A DNA stretch of 35,547 bases from assembly GCA_001464755.1 (NCBI GenBank), contig LNDR01000393.1, positions 1 to 35,547 on the forward strand, read 5' to 3'. The notes under the pieces are model-generated. The model was not told where the DNA came from and did not search any database. It was given only the letters and a program-made list of their open reading frames with translations. Position 1 is the first letter of the stretch. Every line of letters starts with the position of its first letter. This document shows, in pieces, positions 1 through 7,738 of this stretch. The stretch is from Rhizobiales bacterium Ga0077524 (GTDB lineage Bacteria; Pseudomonadota; Alphaproteobacteria; Rhizobiales; Hyphomicrobiaceae). A program made the translations under genes and the position numbers.

Positions 1-355
1 CACCCTCCTTAGCGCGCCGCTTGGCAAAATCGACGAGGAAGTCGCGCGTGAGCCGCTGAAGGTGAGTAGCGCCGATCGTTTGACGCAGGCGGAAGAGAGT
101 GTGCTCTTTGCTCCGGCCAATGCCTCTTCCCAGTTCCTTCAAGTCGGCCAAGTGAAGGTCGATGATGCTGGCGAGCGTCTCCCGGCTCTCAGGGGCCGCT
201 GACGAAGGAGCAAGCCCGCGGTCAATCAGCTGCTCCTGCTCGCGCGCCCATTGCTCCGCCTCGCTCTTGATGCGAAACGATCGTGACAGGAATGATCCCT
301 TGCGTCGGATCTGGGCGCGCCATTTCCCCGAAGGAAGTCTATCGAAGGTGGCCAT
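1..355 (-). CDS. Tyrosine recombinase (phage-type integrase), N-terminal part, runs off left edge
   Basis: The minus strand is open from an ATG at 355 to the window edge (118 codons, no stop). The protein begins MATFDRLPSGKWRAQIRRKG and continues with SFRIKSEAEQWAREQE. This is the AP2-like arm-type DNA-binding domain found at the N-terminus of many phage and island integrases. A helical stretch then follows (about residues 55-118, with LADLKELGRG and RLTRDFLVDFAKRR), as expected for the SAM-like core-binding domain. The catalytic domain with the R...H-x-x-R...Y residues would lie to the left of the window. The gene is divergent from dusA, with 182 bases between the starts. This matches the known class of integrases whose elements insert into the 5' end of dusA. 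The family call rests on the N-terminal domain only. Confidence 0.85.
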   Translation of the reverse strand, partial: MATFDRLPSGKWRAQIRRKGSFLSRSFRIKSEAEQWAREQEQLIDRGLAPSSAAPESRETLASIIDLHLADLKELGRGIGRSKEHTLFRLRQTIGATHLQRLTRDFLVDFAKRRAKEG

Positions 356-374
356 GACCTGTTGCTTCCCTGCA

Positions 375-500
375 GTGTGCACGAAGGCCCGAATGTCACT
401 GTGCGCGGTGTGCACGGCGTCCCCTTGTGCACAATTCGTGCACACGGAGGCTGCGAAATGGTGCGAAATGGTGTGCACAGCTGTGTGCATATGTGTGCAC
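375..500. repeat. Cluster of GTGTGCAC-type octamers between integrase and dusA
   Basis: The octamer GTGTGCAC occurs at 375-382, 408-415, 471-478 and 493-500, and inverted (GTGCACAC) at 438-445. One-mismatch copies are at 425-432 and 483-490. The core GTGCAC is itself palindromic. A 10-base direct repeat (TGCGAAATGG) lies at 452-461 and 462-471. The cluster fills the integrase-dusA gap, so it may hold arm-type integrase sites, excisionase sites or a repressor operator. Which of these is not visible from sequence. Confidence 0.6.
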
Positions 501-537
501 GTTCGCGCTTTAGACCCCGGAAGCTACTTTAAAAACG

Positions 538-1551
538 ATGCAAAATCAAATGCATAAGTTCTGCATTGCGCCCATGATGGATTGGACGGATCGGCATTGC
601 CGGGTGTTTCACCGCCTCATGACGCGCCGGGCGTTGCTCTATACGGAGATGGTCACGGCGGACGCTGTTCTGCATGGCAAGCGGGATCAGTTGCTTGGGT
701 TTTCGTCCGACGAGCACCCCGTGGTGCTGCAACTCGGCGGTTCGGACCCGGCCAAGTTGGCCGAGGCGGCCGCCATCGGCGAGGCGTGGGGCTACAACGA
801 GATCAACCTAAACGTCGGATGCCCGTCCGATCGGGTGCAGGGTGGCAATTTTGGCGCCTGCCTGATGGCCAATCCCGATCTGGTGGCGCGATGCGTCGCG
901 GCCATGATCGGCGCCGTTCGCATTCCCGTGACGGTCAAGTGCCGCATCGGCATCGACGACCAGGATAGCGAGGTGGATTTCGAGAGGTTCGTACGAACGG
1001 TCAAACATGCCGGCTGCGCCACATTCATCGTGCATGCTCGCAAGGCGTGGCTGCAGGGGCTGTCGCCGAAGGAGAACCGCGAGATCCCACCGCTCGACTA
1101 CCCGCGCGTCTGGCGCCTCAAGGCGACACACCCCGATCTGACGATCGTCATCAATGGCGGCATCACGACTTTGGACGAAGCGCTCGCGCAGCTGGCCCAC
1201 GTCGACGGCGTCATGCTGGGGCGGGCTGCCTATCAGACGCCCTGGGTGCTGTCACAGGTCGATGAGGTGATCTTTGGCGATGCGCCGAAAGCCCCGGCGC
1301 GCGACGAGGTGTTGACGCGACTACGACCCTACGTCGCCCAGCACCTCGCTGTTGGAGGCCGCCTCAATAGCGTAACGCGCCACATCCTCGGCCTCTATCA
1401 CGGTCAACCGCGCGCACGTGCGTTCCGCCGTTTCCTGTCGGAGCACGCCGTTGGCACACGCGCGTCTGTCGAGGTGCTCGACCAGGCCATCGAGGCCATG
1501 CAGTCGCCGCCGATGCGTCAGGCCGCCGAAGCGGCGGGTGGACCCGCTTGA
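538..1551 (+). CDS. dusA: tRNA-dihydrouridine(20/20a) synthase DusA
   Basis: FMN-dependent enzyme that reduces specific uridines of the tRNA D-loop to dihydrouridine. The protein has the TIM-barrel opening CIAPMMDWTDRHCR, the catalytic cysteine in NLNVGCPSDRVQ (Cys95 from the 538 start), the motif TVKCRIGID, the phosphate-binding INGGI and the MLGRAAY motif. Its length of about 337 residues is normal for DusA. Two starts are possible, ATG 538 and ATG 550; neither has a clear Shine-Dalgarno sequence. Bases 525-565 are strikingly A/T-rich for this genome. That fits an inserted element having supplied the promoter and first codons, while the conserved PMMDWTD codons (571-591) mark the usual target. 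The gene converges with gpsA, leaving only nine bases between them. Confidence 0.96.
   Translation: MQNQMHKFCIAPMMDWTDRHCRVFHRLMTRRALLYTEMVTADAVLHGKRDQLLGFSSDEHPVVLQLGGSDPAKLAEAAAIGEAWGYNEINLNVGCPSDRVQGGNFGACLMANPDLVARCVAAMIGAVRIPVTVKCRIGIDDQDSEVDFERFVRTVKHAGCATFIVHARKAWLQGLSPKENREIPPLDYPRVWRLKATHPDLTIVINGGITTLDEALAQLAHVDGVMLGRAAYQTPWVLSQVDEVIFGDAPKAPARDEVLTRLRPYVAQHLAVGGRLNSVTRHILGLYHGQPRARAFRRFLSEHAVGTRASVEVLDQAIEAMQSPPMRQAAEAAGGPA
560..600 (+). other. Probable attachment site of a dusA-targeting integrative element
   Basis: The PMMDWTD codons of dusA (571-591) are the region where integrases of the dusA-associated family are known to recombine, leaving a rebuilt dusA 5' end. The divergent integrase at 1-355 and the A/T-rich start of dusA agree with an element end here. 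Exact core boundaries cannot be set without the other end of the element, so the coordinates are approximate. Confidence 0.45.
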
Positions 1552-1560
1552 GTCGAAGTG

Positions 1561-2562
1561 TCAGGAATCCTCTGCCCGGAACGGCCGCGCCAGCAAGGTC
1601 TCGATCGCCGTGTCAACGTCGAGCGCGCCGCTGACGATCGCGTGCACGGCCCCGGCAATCGGCATCTCGACCGCCCGTTCGCCAGCAACACGCACGACCG
1701 CTGCAGCCGTGAACACACCTTCGGCGACCGATCGCCGCGAACCCAGAACATCGTCGAGCTTCTGGCCCTGCCCCAGCGCCCGCCCCAGACTCATGTTCCG
1801 CGATTGCGGGCTGCCACAGGTGAGGACGAGATCGCCGAGGCCGGACAGCCCCGCCAAAGTCTCAGATCGTGCCCCGAGAGCAGTACCCAAGCGGCGCATC
1901 TCGGCAAATCCGCGCGTAACGAGTGCGGCGTGGGCACTGGCACCGAGTGCTTTCCCGTCGACGATGCCCGCCGCGATCGCCAGAACGTTCTTGATCGAGC
2001 CGCCGAGTTGCACGCCGATCAGGTCGTCGGACCAATACAGCCGGAAGTTGCGGTATCCGATTGCCTCGGCCAGGCGCTGCCCGAGCTCGGCGTCGGCGGT
2101 GGCGAGGGTCAACGCCGCGGGCAGCCCGCGCGCCACGTCAGCGGCAAAGCTCGGGCCGGATAGTATCGCGAGGGTTGCGGTGGGAAGCGCCTCGCTCAGC
2201 ACCTCGCCCATGGTCTTGCCGGTCGCCTGCTCGAGCCCCTTGGCACAGACCACTACAGGTGTGCCGGGAACGAGGAGCGGCGCCAGCGCCTCGGCTGTAG
2301 CCCGGACGTGCTGGGCCGGTGGCACCAAAAGAATGGCGTCTCGAGCGGCGATCTCCGCGAGGTCGCTGGTGGCGACGAGGCCCTCGTCGAGCGCTACGCC
2401 GGGGAGAAAGATCGAGTTGCGGTGAGCGCTGTTGATCTCGTCGGCGACCTCGGCCTCGCGCGACCAAAGAGCGACATCGCGGCCAGCGAGCCGTGCAGTC
2501 TGGGCGAGGGCCGTCCCCCACGCGCCTGCGCCGACGACGCCGATGGTTTGGATAGCAGCCAT
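1561..2562 (-). CDS. gpsA: NAD(P)H-dependent glycerol-3-phosphate dehydrogenase
   Basis: Cytosolic enzyme that reduces dihydroxyacetone phosphate to sn-glycerol 3-phosphate for phospholipid synthesis. From ATG 2562 the protein starts MAAIQTIGVVGAGAWGTALA with the Rossmann GxGxxG signature. It goes on with the GpsA motifs VVCAKGLE, LSGPSFAADVARGLP, GGSIKNVLAIAAGI (containing the catalytic Lys) and LSGLGDLVLTC. The length of 333 residues is normal. ATG 2562 is preferred over upstream starts because a purine-rich GAGAGG lies just before it and the extra upstream residues look unlike the family. The gene converges with dusA, and the 322-base gap on its 5' side probably carries its promoter. Confidence 0.96.
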   Translation of the reverse strand: MAAIQTIGVVGAGAWGTALAQTARLAGRDVALWSREAEVADEINSAHRNSIFLPGVALDEGLVATSDLAEIAARDAILLVPPAQHVRATAEALAPLLVPGTPVVVCAKGLEQATGKTMGEVLSEALPTATLAILSGPSFAADVARGLPAALTLATADAELGQRLAEAIGYRNFRLYWSDDLIGVQLGGSIKNVLAIAAGIVDGKALGASAHAALVTRGFAEMRRLGTALGARSETLAGLSGLGDLVLTCGSPQSRNMSLGRALGQGQKLDDVLGSRRSVAEGVFTAAAVVRVAGERAVEMPIAGAVHAIVSGALDVDTAIETLLARPFRAEDS

Positions 2563-2884
2563 GGGACCTCTCGAGGTTTGCTTCTGGGTATCTGCATCTC
2601 GCAGTCCCGGCAAGGCCGGTCGTGCCCGTTGGATTCGCCGTGAAAGGTCGATTGGGAGCAGGAAGTGGGCCGCCCGACAACTCCGGCCGAATGGCGGTGC
2701 CACTCGTGTTCCGGTTCCGACATTCGGCTCCCATTGCGGCCAGTGTCAGAGCAAATTCTGCATCTGACGTTTGGTGACAACCAGCCGCAAGCAGGTCCCA
2801 AACGTCAGATGCGCTACTAGCCGTTCGTTAGACATTCGTCGGTAAGATGAGACTGACGGTACCTATCGGACGGGATTGGTCAGT
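2563..2884. other. Divergent intergenic region, gpsA / PilZ-receiver gene
   Basis: Gene-free stretch between two divergent starts. Apart from the 15-base inverted repeat at 2760-2812 I see no RNA gene or credible short ORF. Promoters for both flanking genes should lie here, but no convincing -35/-10 pair could be picked by eye. Confidence 0.5.
2760..2812. repeat. Perfect 15-base inverted repeat with 23-base loop
   Basis: The left arm GCATCTGACGTTTGG (2760-2774) is the exact reverse complement of 2798-2812. No T-tract follows either arm, so this is not a standard terminator. Its place in a divergent promoter region suggests an operator pair or a structured 5' leader. It lies 73 bases before the start of the PilZ-receiver gene. 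Confidence 0.6.
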
Positions 2885-3799
2885 ATGCAACAGCGTTCCA
2901 CTGACAAGCGTGGCGGCGCCCGCAGCCGGATGCTCAAGGGCGGCCTCATCGCCTTCAGCGGGCGACACGCCACGATGCCATGCGTCGTGCGCGATATTTC
3001 AGAGGGGGGAGCCCGCCTGCAAGTGGCGCAGGGCGCGGCCGTCCCCGACACGTTCGAATTGATCGTCGAACTCGACGGTCTCGAGGCCCAATGTCTCGTC
3101 GTTTGGCGCAAGGCGCACGAGGTCGGCGTCGGGTTCCTGGAGACACCACGTCATTGCGCCCCAAAGAGAGCGCAGGTCGTCGGCCAGAGCGGGCCCGTCG
3201 CTCGTGCAACCCTTCGCCGCAGCGGTCTGCCGACCCCTCCGTCGACCCGGGCAGAGCCCCCAATCGTTTCACCGGTCGATCCCGTATCGTCGACATCGAC
3301 CCGGCAGCCCGAGGAGGCGGCTCGCCCGGCGAGCCCCATCGTGCTCAGACCCAAGTCGGCGACGTTGTCAGCTGGAACCATCCCCATTCTCATCGCGGAG
3401 GATGACCCCGACGATCGCCTGCTGATGCGAGATGCGTTCGCCGAAAGCCGGTTTTCGCACCCGATCGCTTTCGTCGAGAACGGCGTCGAGCTGCTGGCTT
3501 ATGTCCGTGGCGAGGCGCCCTACGAGGGCCGTTCCTATCCTGGCCTCATCCTGCTCGACCTCAATATGCCGAAGATGGATGGTCGGACCGCCTTGATGCA
3601 TCTGAAGACCCATTCGACCTTCAAGCGCATCCCGGTGATCGTACTCACAACGTCGAGCGCGGAAGACGACATCCAGCGCACCTACGACCTGGGCGTCACC
3701 GCCTACGTATCCAAGCCGGGCTCCCACAAAGGTCTCATGGAGCTGGTTTCGTCGCTGAACGACTTCTGGGCGCGTTTCGTCAGCCTGCCCGCCGCCTGA
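2885..3799 (+). CDS. PilZ domain-response regulator receiver fusion protein
   Basis: Probable signalling protein of 304 residues that joins a c-di-GMP-binding PilZ domain to a phospho-receiver domain. PilZ (about residues 1-90) shows the two binding motifs RxxxR (R9-R13 in KRGGAR) and DxSxxG (D37 in DISEGG). A Pro/Ser/Arg-rich linker spans about 95-160. The receiver domain (about 165-300) is of the Rcp1-like type, with AEDDPDDRLLMRDAF, the phospho-acceptor in LILLDLNMPKMDG (Asp225), VLTTSSAEDD and the conserved Lys in YVSKPGS. No output domain follows. The ATG at 2885 is chosen over an in-frame TTG at 2876. No histidine kinase or diguanylate cyclase is nearby, so its partners are unknown. Confidence 0.88.
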   Translation: MQQRSTDKRGGARSRMLKGGLIAFSGRHATMPCVVRDISEGGARLQVAQGAAVPDTFELIVELDGLEAQCLVVWRKAHEVGVGFLETPRHCAPKRAQVVGQSGPVARATLRRSGLPTPPSTRAEPPIVSPVDPVSSTSTRQPEEAARPASPIVLRPKSATLSAGTIPILIAEDDPDDRLLMRDAFAESRFSHPIAFVENGVELLAYVRGEAPYEGRSYPGLILLDLNMPKMDGRTALMHLKTHSTFKRIPVIVLTTSSAEDDIQRTYDLGVTAYVSKPGSHKGLMELVSSLNDFWARFVSLPAA

Positions 3800-3816
3800 G
3801 GCGCGTAGGTGGCTCG

Positions 3817-4134
3817 TCAGCCGTCAATGAGCTTGAGGCCCGCGATGGCGCCGATCAGCACGGTAATCAGAACGAGGCGCAGCGTACTGGTCGGCTCGCC
3901 ATACCAGGCCATGCCGATCAATACCGTGCCAGCCGCTCCGATGCCGGTCCAAACGGCATAGGCCATACCGACGGGAAGCGTCCGGACTGCGACCATCAAG
4001 CAAGTGAAGCTGGCCGTTGCGAAGATCACAAACACGGCGAGCGGCAAGATCCGCGGTGGCCACCCGAGGTAGCGCATCGAGGTCGTGAAGCCGATCTCGA
4101 GGAGGCCGGCGAGCAGGAGATAGATCCATCCCAT
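3817..4134 (-). CDS. Small multidrug resistance (SMR) family efflux protein, SugE/Gdx-like
   Basis: Four-helix inner-membrane exporter of 105 residues, driven by proton antiport, that would expel cationic compounds or guanidinium. It starts MGWIYLLLAGLLEIGFTTSM, with the essential membrane glutamate at position 13, as in SugE/Gdx (Glu14 in EmrE). Further hydrophobic segments are at about 30-50, 57-77 and 85-103. The stretch VGMAYAVWTGIGAAGTVLIG is the family signature. The ATG at 4134 fits the normal family length; the upstream open frame overlaps hslV and has no homology-like features. It lies 25 bases downstream of hslV on the same strand and is probably co-transcribed. Substrate class (guanidinium or quaternary ammonium) is not decided here. 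Confidence 0.9.
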   Translation of the reverse strand: MGWIYLLLAGLLEIGFTTSMRYLGWPPRILPLAVFVIFATASFTCLMVAVRTLPVGMAYAVWTGIGAAGTVLIGMAWYGEPTSTLRLVLITVLIGAIAGLKLIDG

Positions 4135-4159
4135 TGAGGTCTTTCCACTCTGCCGCCGG

Positions 4160-4726
4160 TTAGCGAGCCGACTCGAGGCTCTCGATGACGAGCGATCCGT
4201 TGGTGTAGACGCAGATCTCGGCCGCAATCCCCATGGCCTTGCGCGCGATCGCCTCGGCTGTCATGTCGGTGTCGATCAGGGCGCGCGCGGCGGCGAGAGC
4301 GTAGTTGCCCCCCGATCCGATGCCCATCATGTCGCGTTCGGGCTCGAGAACATCGCCCGTTCCGGTGAGGACCAAGCTGCGCTCGCGGTCCGCCACGAGC
4401 ATCATTGCCTCGAGGCGCCGCAGATAGCGGTCGGTGCGCCAATCCTTGGCAAGCTCGACGCAGGCCCTGGTGAGTTGTCCGGGATACTGCTCGAGCTTGG
4501 CCTCGAGCCTCTCGAAAAGCGTGAAGGCATCGGCCGTCGATCCGGCGAACCCGCCAATGACGTCGCCCTTGCCGAGCGTTCGCACCTTGCGCGCGTTGGA
4601 CTTGATCACGGTCGCCCCGAGCGAGACCTGACCGTCGCCCGCGATCACGACGCGCCCGCCCTTGCGCACGGTGAGAATGGTCGTGCCGTGCCACGTGGTT
4701 GAGGCATGATCGGCGCTTGCGGTCAT
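4160..4726 (-). CDS. hslV: ATP-dependent protease HslVU, peptidase subunit HslV
   Basis: Threonine peptidase that forms the double hexameric core of the HslVU protease, with HslU as its ATPase. From ATG 4726 the protein has a short propeptide ending in HG. Processing there exposes Thr15 of [10 protein letters not shown] as the catalytic N-terminal Thr. The signatures [45 protein letters not shown] and [15 protein letters not shown] match HslV throughout, and the length of 188 residues is normal. A GGTGGGAG motif precedes ATG 4726, which is preferred to the GTG at 4741. The partner gene hslU is not adjacent but about 23 kb away (27912-29216), although the two usually lie close together. The gene is divergent from hisB. 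Confidence 0.96.
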   Translation of the reverse strand: MTASADHASTTWHGTTILTVRKGGRVVIAGDGQVSLGATVIKSNARKVRTLGKGDVIGGFAGSTADAFTLFERLEAKLEQYPGQLTRACVELAKDWRTDRYLRRLEAMMLVADRERSLVLTGTGDVLEPERDMMGIGSGGNYALAAARALIDTDMTAEAIARKAMGIAAEICVYTNGSLVIESLESAR

Positions 4727-4867
4727 CTCGGGCACTCCCACCTGGGTAAGCTGGTGTTAACCTTGGCAAGGGCTTCTGCTCGTGTCATTGACGCCCCATA
4801 GCATGAGTTCAATCGTCTGGCACGACTGCGGCCTGGGGCCGTAGCGGCGAACAAACCGGTGATCCCC

Positions 4868-5464
4868 GTGACCCGAACCGCCACCATCGAGCGCACGACC
4901 AAAGAGACCGCTATCAAGGCCACCGTCAATCTCGACGGCACTGGTGCCTTCCGCATTGCGACCGGCGTAGGCTTCCTCGACCATATGCTCGAGCAGCTGG
5001 CCCGGCATGGACTGATCGACATCGATCTCGAGGCGAAGGGCGATCTCCATATCGACTTCCACCACACTGTGGAGGATTGCGGCATCGCGCTGGGCCAAGC
5101 CGTGGCCAAGGCGCTGGGCGACAAAGCCGGCATCACCCGCTACGCATCCGTGGATCTGCCCATGGACGAGGCTTTGACCCGTGTCGCGATCGATGTCTCG
5201 GGGCGGCCTTATCTGGTATGGCGGGTCGAATTCACGCGACCGAAGCTCGGTGAGATGGATACCGAGCTTTTCCGCGAATGGTTCCAGGCCTTCGCCCAGA
5301 ACTCCGGAGTTACGCTTCACATCGAGAACGTCTACGGCGAGAACAATCATCACATTGCCGAGACGTGCTACAAGGGGTTGGCGCGTGCGCTCAGGGCAGC
5401 GGTCGCGCCCGACCCGCGTCAGGCCGGCCGTGTGCCATCGACCAAGGGCAGCTTGAGCGGCTGA
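4868..5464 (+). CDS. hisB: Imidazoleglycerol-phosphate dehydratase
   Basis: Catalyses the sixth step of histidine synthesis, imidazoleglycerol phosphate to imidazoleacetol phosphate, using bound Mn. The protein shows the two metal-binding His/Glu clusters of the family, [14 protein letters not shown] with [14 protein letters not shown], and [18 protein letters not shown]. It is the monofunctional dehydratase, without the phosphatase domain of enterobacterial HisB. Length is 198 residues. No ATG is available at the right place. GTG 4868 gives [17 protein letters not shown] 4859 is an alternative that adds three residues. The gene leads the set hisB, DUF2628, hisH and diverges from hslV. Confidence 0.95.
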   Translation: MTRTATIERTTKETAIKATVNLDGTGAFRIATGVGFLDHMLEQLARHGLIDIDLEAKGDLHIDFHHTVEDCGIALGQAVAKALGDKAGITRYASVDLPMDEALTRVAIDVSGRPYLVWRVEFTRPKLGEMDTELFREWFQAFAQNSGVTLHIENVYGENNHHIAETCYKGLARALRAAVAPDPRQAGRVPSTKGSLSG

Positions 5465-5526
5465 CCGCTGACGAGGTGAGTTGGATGCTGAGGCAAGGTC
5501 GCGCGACCTGTCGGGAACAGTGAAGC

Positions 5527-6018
5527 ATGCACACCTATACCGTTCACGAGCCCCGCGATGGCCCACTCGACCGCCTCGAGCGCGGTGAGGCTCTGGTCTT
5601 CGTTCGCGACGGCTTCTCGCTGGCTGCCGCTGCGCTCACGCCCTTCTGGATGATCGCCAATCGTCTGTGGCTCGCGTTGCTCGTATATCTGGCGGCCTTG
5701 ATCGGTATCGAGTTGATCGTTTGGGTTGTCGGCCTCGGCCAGCAGACGGCAAGCTGGATCATGATCGCGGTCCACCTCCTCGTCGGGTTCGAGAACGATA
5801 CGATCCGTCGGTGGACCCTCGGCCGCCGAGGATACGATCTCGTCGGTAGCGTTAGTGGCCGCAATAGCGATGCGTGCGAGCGCCGGTTCGTCGAGGCATG
5901 GCTGCAGGAGCGGCCCTTTGCGGTCGCGCGGCCATCACCACCCCCGCCCCCCGGTGTCATGGGGCGCGGGACAGGAGGGCGCTTAAGCATCATGGCATTG
6001 AGGCCGGGCAGGACGTGA
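5527..6018 (+). CDS. DUF2628-type small membrane protein between hisB and hisH
   Basis: Hypothetical inner-membrane protein of 163 residues. The N-terminal 30 residues are soluble. Three closely spaced hydrophobic segments follow (about 32-50, 52-72 and 76-94, with [20 protein letters not shown]). After them comes [22 protein letters not shown] and a Pro-rich C-terminus (PSPPPPPGV). This combination, and the position between hisB and hisH, matches the DUF2628 protein that often sits in alphaproteobacterial his operons. No enzymatic motif is visible. It starts 62 bases after hisB and ends four bases before hisH, so it is probably translated from the same message. Its function is unknown. Confidence 0.82.
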   Translation: MHTYTVHEPRDGPLDRLERGEALVFVRDGFSLAAAALTPFWMIANRLWLALLVYLAALIGIELIVWVVGLGQQTASWIMIAVHLLVGFENDTIRRWTLGRRGYDLVGSVSGRNSDACERRFVEAWLQERPFAVARPSPPPPPGVMGRGTGGRLSIMALRPGRT

Positions 6019-6022
6019 GCCG

Positions 6023-6676
6023 ATGCAGCGTGTGATCATCATCGACTACGGATCGGGAAATCTGCATTCGGCCGCAAAGGCATTCGAGCGAGCCGCGCGC
6101 GAAGGCGGGAGCGGCGCCGTGATCGAGGTCTCGTCGAGCCCCGAAGCTGTGCTCGCAGCCGACCGCGTGGTTTTGCCCGGTGTCGGCGCGTTCGCGGATT
6201 GCAAGCGTGGCCTCGACGCGGTGACGGGCATGCGGGAGGCTCTGGACACGGCCGTCCGCAAGAAGGGGCGCCCTTTCCTCGGCATTTGCGTTGGCCAGCA
6301 ACTTCTCGCGACGCGCGGCCTCGAGCACGTCGTGACCGAAGGGCTTGGCTGGATCGAAGGCGAGGTGCGCGTCCTGGAGCCGCGAGATGCCGCGCTCAAG
6401 ATTCCCCACATGGGCTGGAACACGTTGACTGTCGTGCGCCAGCATCCCCTCCTCGCCGGACTGCCGACTGGACCCGACGGCCTTCACGCCTATTTCGTGC
6501 ACTCGTACCATCTCGTGCCGGCGAGCCGCGATGTCGTCGTGGCGGAGACCGAGTACGGCGGCGCAGTGACCGCGATGGTGGCGAAGGACAATATCGCGGG
6601 AACCCAGTTCCACCCTGAGAAGAGCCAGCACCTCGGCCTCGGCCTGATCGGTAATTTCCTGTCCTGGAAACCCTGA
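6023..6676 (+). CDS. hisH: Imidazole glycerol phosphate synthase, glutaminase subunit HisH
   Basis: Class I glutamine amidotransferase that supplies ammonia to HisF. The sequence begins [16 protein letters not shown], has the nucleophile Cys89 in FLGICVGQQ, and the catalytic His197 and Glu199 in QFHPEKSQ. The motifs [16 protein letters not shown] and YFVHSYH are typical. Length of 217 residues is normal. The start is four bases after the DUF2628 stop, suggesting translational coupling. The partner hisF is not found next to it or after hisA. Downstream the gene converges with the tonB-like gene after 15 bases. Confidence 0.95.
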   Translation: MQRVIIIDYGSGNLHSAAKAFERAAREGGSGAVIEVSSSPEAVLAADRVVLPGVGAFADCKRGLDAVTGMREALDTAVRKKGRPFLGICVGQQLLATRGLEHVVTEGLGWIEGEVRVLEPRDAALKIPHMGWNTLTVVRQHPLLAGLPTGPDGLHAYFVHSYHLVPASRDVVVAETEYGGAVTAMVAKDNIAGTQFHPEKSQHLGLGLIGNFLSWKP

Positions 6677-6691
6677 TCGCGCCATGTGCGC

Positions 6692-7603
6692 TCAGCGGAA
6701 ATGGTACGGTATCTGGTAGGTTCGCTGGGCGAGCGTCATTCCGTATGGCGGCACAGGGAATGCGGCGTTTCTGACGGCGCTGATTGCGGCGTCGTCCAGT
6801 GCATCGTGGCCACTCGACTTGGCGACCCGCACGAACTCGAGCCCGCCGCCTTCTGCAATCGCGAAGGCCACACTGGCCGTCCCCCGCGCCCTGTGCCGTA
6901 AGCCCTTCGGGCGCGTCTTCCCGAGCGCGTCGACGACGCCTTTCGTGAACGTACGAACGCTTCCCGCACTCACGGCCGCCGCCGCCTGTGCACGCCGGTT
7001 GACGCCGTCCGTGGCATGAGAGGTCGCGCCTCCGGTCGGCGCCGCCAATGAGGCCGTGCTGTTCGGCGGGGGAAGGCGCTCCACCAGCTTGGGCTGCACC
7101 GGCTTGGGCTCCGGCTCGCGAACGGGCAATGCCACGGCCTCTACCTCGGTGGGTGTGGGGCCTGGGATCGTGAGGGCCAGTGTTGGCAGTGGATCGGCCG
7201 GTGGGTCGGACGCCGGATCTTTCGCGGGCTTGGCTTGTGGTGTCTCGTTTCGGTGCTGCAGCTCTGGCTCGGCCTTCTCAGCAAAGTCAGGCGTGGAGGG
7301 CGCATCGATGGCCGGTGCGGACTGGATGGCGCCTTCCGTCTGCTCGATCGCCGCAGCGCTCGCGACAGCCTCAACAGCAAGGGACGCCCGGCTTTCGAGC
7401 GCAGAGGCGGACACGAGAGCCACCTCGACGCTGAGGGCGTCGAGGTCGGTCCCGCCGGCTCCTATGGGATCGCTGCCAACAGCCAGCGCGGCGACCAGAA
7501 CCAGTCCGTGCAGCGCGGACGCCGCGAGCAGTGCAGGTAGCCCAGTTAGGCGGCTCTTTGTGCCAGCGAAAACATCGCGATCGAGGGGGGCATGATGGAG
7601 CAT
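6692..7603 (-). CDS. TonB-like energy-transducing protein
   Basis: Protein of 303 residues that probably couples the proton motive force to the adjacent TonB-dependent receptor. One hydrophobic segment at about 20-42 (LLAASALHGLVLVAALAVG, with the Ser/His spacing typical of TonB anchors) follows a short cytoplasmic N-terminus. A long Pro/Ala/Glu-rich periplasmic spacer (about 60-215) follows. The C-terminal domain (about 235-303) is of TonB type, with ASVAFAIAEGGGLEFVRVAKSSG, DDAAISAVRNAAFPVPP and a final YQIPYHFR strand. It is divergent from the receptor gene at 7783 across a region with Zur-like sites, so both are probably zinc-regulated. No exbB/exbD is present here. Confidence 0.88.
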   Translation of the reverse strand: MLHHAPLDRDVFAGTKSRLTGLPALLAASALHGLVLVAALAVGSDPIGAGGTDLDALSVEVALVSASALESRASLAVEAVASAAAIEQTEGAIQSAPAIDAPSTPDFAEKAEPELQHRNETPQAKPAKDPASDPPADPLPTLALTIPGPTPTEVEAVALPVREPEPKPVQPKLVERLPPPNSTASLAAPTGGATSHATDGVNRRAQAAAAVSAGSVRTFTKGVVDALGKTRPKGLRHRARGTASVAFAIAEGGGLEFVRVAKSSGHDALDDAAISAVRNAAFPVPPYGMTLAQRTYQIPYHFR

Positions 7604-7607
7604 CGCG

Positions 7608-7624
7608 CCCGCACTGGGTGCGGG
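7608..7624 (-). promoter_or_regulatory. Small hairpin abutting the tonB-like start codon
   Basis: A perfect 6-base stem (CCCGCA/TGCGGG) with a 5-base loop lies just upstream of the tonB-like ATG at 7603, where the ribosome binding site should be. No other clear Shine-Dalgarno sequence is seen. It may lower translation, but this is only a structural observation. Confidence 0.3.
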
Positions 7625-7649
7625 ATCGGCGGGTTCACCAAAACAGGTA

Positions 7650-7664
7650 CGTTATAGTGTTGCT
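7650..7664 (-). promoter_or_regulatory. Possible second, degenerate Zur-like site before the tonB-like gene
   Basis: CGTTATAGTGTTGCT matches 10 of 15 positions of the perfect palindrome at 7739-7753, with one half well kept. Read on the minus strand it includes TATAAC, which could serve as a -10 element for the tonB-like gene. It lies 47-61 bases before that start. Weak on its own, but supported by its position. Confidence 0.4.
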
Positions 7665-7738
7665 CACAAAACACGCTTCGGCCGGCTTGTCGATCACCCG
7701 AGCATGATCGGCTTGCCGAGTCACCGGTTCGCGGCCAG

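Noticed and set aside
162-557. Plus-strand open frame over the integrase and its upstream gap
   Set aside because: It is antisense to a clear integrase N-terminus and runs into the dusA start; the composition (Cys/Ser/Arg-rich) is not protein-like.
1418-2425. Long plus-strand frame of 335 codons over the end of dusA and gpsA
   Set aside because: It is antisense to gpsA, whose motifs are complete; Ser/Arg/Ala-rich translation typical of a shadow frame in high-GC DNA.
4026-4769. Minus-strand frame of 247 codons over hslV and the SMR gene
   Set aside because: It is a shifted frame of hslV and the SMR gene, Arg/Gly/His-rich and without domain motifs.
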